A stretch of 59,913 nt of DNA, from NCBI GenBank assembly GCA_030426085.1, contig JAUHYW010000068.1, positions 1 through 59,913 on the forward strand, written 5' to 3'. Positions 58,520-59,913 of the stretch are shown in pieces. Position 1 is the first letter of the stretch. Each line of letters starts with the position of its first letter. A program made the position numbers and the translations under genes. The notes below the pieces were generated by a model, which saw only the letters and a program-made list of their open reading frames with translations, did no database searches and was not told the DNA's origin. Origin of the DNA: a bacterium (GTDB lineage Bacteria > Myxococcota_A > Bradymonadia > UBA7976 > UBA1532).

Positions 58520-59594
58520 CCGGGGGCCGACGGCGGCGGCGTCGGGCCCGGCCCGCTCACCCCGCCCGCCCCGCCGGGCGACGTCGAGCGCCCGCCGAGG
58601 GGTCGGGCGGGTCGCGCCCTCGGCCGCAAGGCCTCGGCGCGGGGTCTCGCTCGAGTCGGGGGCGGGGTGAACGCCTCGGCGAGGGGTCCTCATCGGGTCG
58701 GGGGCGGCGTGAACGCCTCGGCGGAGGGCCCTCATCGGGTCGGGGGTGGCGTGAACGCCTCGGCGAGGGGTCCCGACCGAGTCGGGGTCCAGCGTGAAGA
58801 CCTCACCGAGGCCTCCCAGTTGAGTCGGGGGTCAGCGTGAAGGCCTCGTCGAGGCCTCCCGACCGAGTCGGGGTCCAGCGTGAAGGCCTCGTCGAGGCCT
58901 CCCGACCGAGTCGGGGTTCAGCGTGAAGACCTCGTCGAGGGGGTCCCGACCGAGTCGGGGCCCAGCGTGAAGGCCTCGTCGAGGCCTCCCGACCGAGTCG
59001 GGGTTCAGCGTGAAGGCCTCGTCGAGGCCTCCCGACCGAGTCGGGGTCCAGCGTGAAGACCTCATCGAGGGGGTCCCGACCGAGTCGGGGTCCAGCGTGA
59101 AGACCTCGTCGAGGCCTCCCGACCGAGTCGGGGTCCAGCGTGAAGACCTCGTCGAGGCCTCCCGACCGAGTCGGGGTCCAGCGTGAAGACCTCGTCGAGG
59201 GGGCCCCGACCGAGTCAGGGCCCAGCGTGCAGGCCTCGTCGAGGCCTCCCGACCGAGTCGGGGTCCAGCGTGAAGACCTCGTCGAGGGGGTCCCGACCGA
59301 GTCGGGGCCCAGCGTGAAGGGCTCGCCGAGGCCTCCCGACCGAGTCGGGGTCCAGCGTGAAGACCTCGTCGAGGGGGTCCCGACCGAGTCGGGGTCCAGC
59401 GTGAAGACCTCACCGAGGCCTCCCGACCGAGTTGGGGGCCAGTGTGATGACCTCGCCGAGGGGGGCATCACCGAATCCACCCCAGCGTGATGCCCTCGGC
59501 GAGAGATCGCGACGGAGTCCGCCCCAGCGGGTCGGACGCACCGAGGGGTCATCCCCGACTCGGCCAGGCCGTGTCAGGCGCGTCGAGGGCGTCC
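58520..59594. other. Gene-free stretch dominated by the tandem repeat array
   Basis: About 1.07 kb without a gene. 58520-58626 shows nothing definite, 58627-59525 is the tandem repeat array, and 59526-59594 shows nothing definite. Long open frames run through it on both strands only because the 42-44 bp unit lacks stop codons. Confidence 0.75.
58627..59525. repeat. Tandem array of about twenty 42-44 bp hairpin-forming repeats
   Basis: The unit contains CCCGACCGAGTCGGG (6-bp stem, 3-base loop), then CAGCGTGAAG, then a second hairpin around CCTCGTCGAGG. Two subtypes occur. In one, GGCCTC faces GAGGCC (43 bp); in the other, GACCTC usually faces GAGGGGGTC (44 bp). Central copies are nearly identical and end copies are degenerate, the normal signature of growth by unequal exchange. 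Units abut directly without spacers. Because 43 and 44 are not multiples of three the array cannot encode a regular protein repeat. Confidence 0.9.
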
Positions 59595-59913
59595 TCACCG
59601 AGCCCGCCCCGCCGCACAAGGCCAAGCCGCCCACAACTCAGGGGCGTCGGGTTCGGTGGAGGGCCGGGCGGAGGCGGTCCGTCCGCCGCCGCGCGCCCCG
59701 CCTCCCTGCTTCGGCATCTCGAGCGACGGCTCGGGCTTCACGACCGGACCGATGGGCGATGGCCCGCGCTTCGGCCGGGGCCTGTAGACGGTCGGCGGGG
59801 CGCGCGTCGTCGGCCGTCCCGCGTCGTGTATCGGGGAGAGGGGCTGATCGGGGGCGCCAGACGCGTCGACCGGGCGCGTCGGGCACAGGCACGTCGGGCA
59901 CGCGGTGGAGGGC
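59595..59913 (-). CDS. Possible C-terminal end of a Pro-rich protein, cut by window edge
   Basis: A frame open from the right edge to a TGA at 59595-59597. It reads like low-complexity protein with codon use similar to the true genes: CPTCLCPTRPVDASGAPDQP, PTVYRPRPKRGPSPIGPVVK, PEPSLEMPKQGGGARGGG. The Cys cluster near the edge might belong to a preceding domain. No family can be named. Because everything here lacks stops in several frames, this call is weak. Confidence 0.3.
   Translation of the reverse strand, partial: PSTACPTCLCPTRPVDASGAPDQPLSPIHDAGRPTTRAPPTVYRPRPKRGPSPIGPVVKPEPSLEMPKQGGGARGGGRTASARPSTEPDAPELWAAWPCAAGRAR

Noticed and set aside
58627-59525. CRISPR array
   Set aside because: Units abut directly and are all alike, with no unique spacers and no cas genes nearby.
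58803-59552. A 249-codon minus-strand frame through the repeat array
   Set aside because: The unit is 42-44 bp, so the frame rotates from copy to copy; the open frame exists only because the unit lacks stops. No start signal.

Overview
The window is very GC-rich and reads as a chromosomal segment of a Myxococcota (myxobacterial) genome. Four things point there: a DUF2330 protein ending in a MYXO-CTERM-type tail (Cys motif, one membrane segment, Arg run); cysteine-rich secreted proteins of the 'CGDGxC...EDCATCPADC' kind; lipoproteins with long Gly-Glu or Ala-Pro-Asp spacers behind the lipobox; and strong G/C at third codon positions. No phage, plasmid, IS or CRISPR structure is visible. One tRNA (Leu, anticodon CAG) is present.

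Layout. 1-10 kb: two tandem paralogous PPC-domain proteins with hexanucleotide-encoded (Gly-Glu)n spacers, then a 1503-residue Cys-rich/Kelch lipoprotein. 10-14 kb: aldehyde dehydrogenase with its DUF779 partner, an outer-membrane porin and an N-formylglutamate amidohydrolase-like enzyme. 14-17 kb (minus): a coupled lipoprotein and a 13-repeat 'WVRDQGY' fibre protein, with a tiny membrane ORF of 33 codons upstream. 17-24 kb: the DUF2330/MYXO-CTERM protein, an M43-like metalloprotease lipoprotein with a small HEAT-like partner, and a transglutaminase-elicitor lipoprotein. 23.6-24.4 kb: a gene-free stretch with three related hairpin elements and a perfect AT-rich palindrome. 24-32.6 kb: a dihaem cytochrome lipoprotein, two Cys-rich lipoproteins, a CotH-kinase/lamin-tail/C-type-lectin fusion, and a coupled YbgA-like / TIGR01777 epimerase pair. 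32.9-37.7 kb (minus): a Cys-rich lipoprotein and two beta-propeller lipoproteins, one frameshifted. 37.9-50.1 kb: PepSY membrane protein, PRPP-synthetase-like protein, a propeller-vanadium haloperoxidase fusion, Ogt-type methyltransferase, VWA lipoprotein, ferritin-like protein, cupin and two glycosyltransferases. 50.1-52.3 kb: a calcineurin-like phosphoesterase fused to a SLOG-like domain, next to the 3' end of tRNA-Leu. 52.4-58.5 kb: response regulator, aminotransferase, and small membrane or secreted proteins. 58.6-59.5 kb: a tandem array of about twenty 42-44 bp hairpin-forming repeats.

How the genes work together. There is no single pathway. The dominant theme is the cell surface: about seventeen proteins carry a lipobox, and many combine binding modules (PPC, Kelch, propeller, C-type lectin, lamin-tail, Cys-rich repeats) with an enzyme (metalloprotease, transglutaminase, CotH kinase, haloperoxidase). 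The best candidate for an undescribed system is the phosphoesterase-SLOG fusion, which has the domain logic of nucleotide-signal conflict (anti-phage) proteins. The fibre/lipoprotein pair, the haloperoxidase fusion and the two hairpin-repeat families are the next most interesting items. All coordinates, motifs and repeat comparisons were read by eye; family assignments rest on motif recognition, without database searches.
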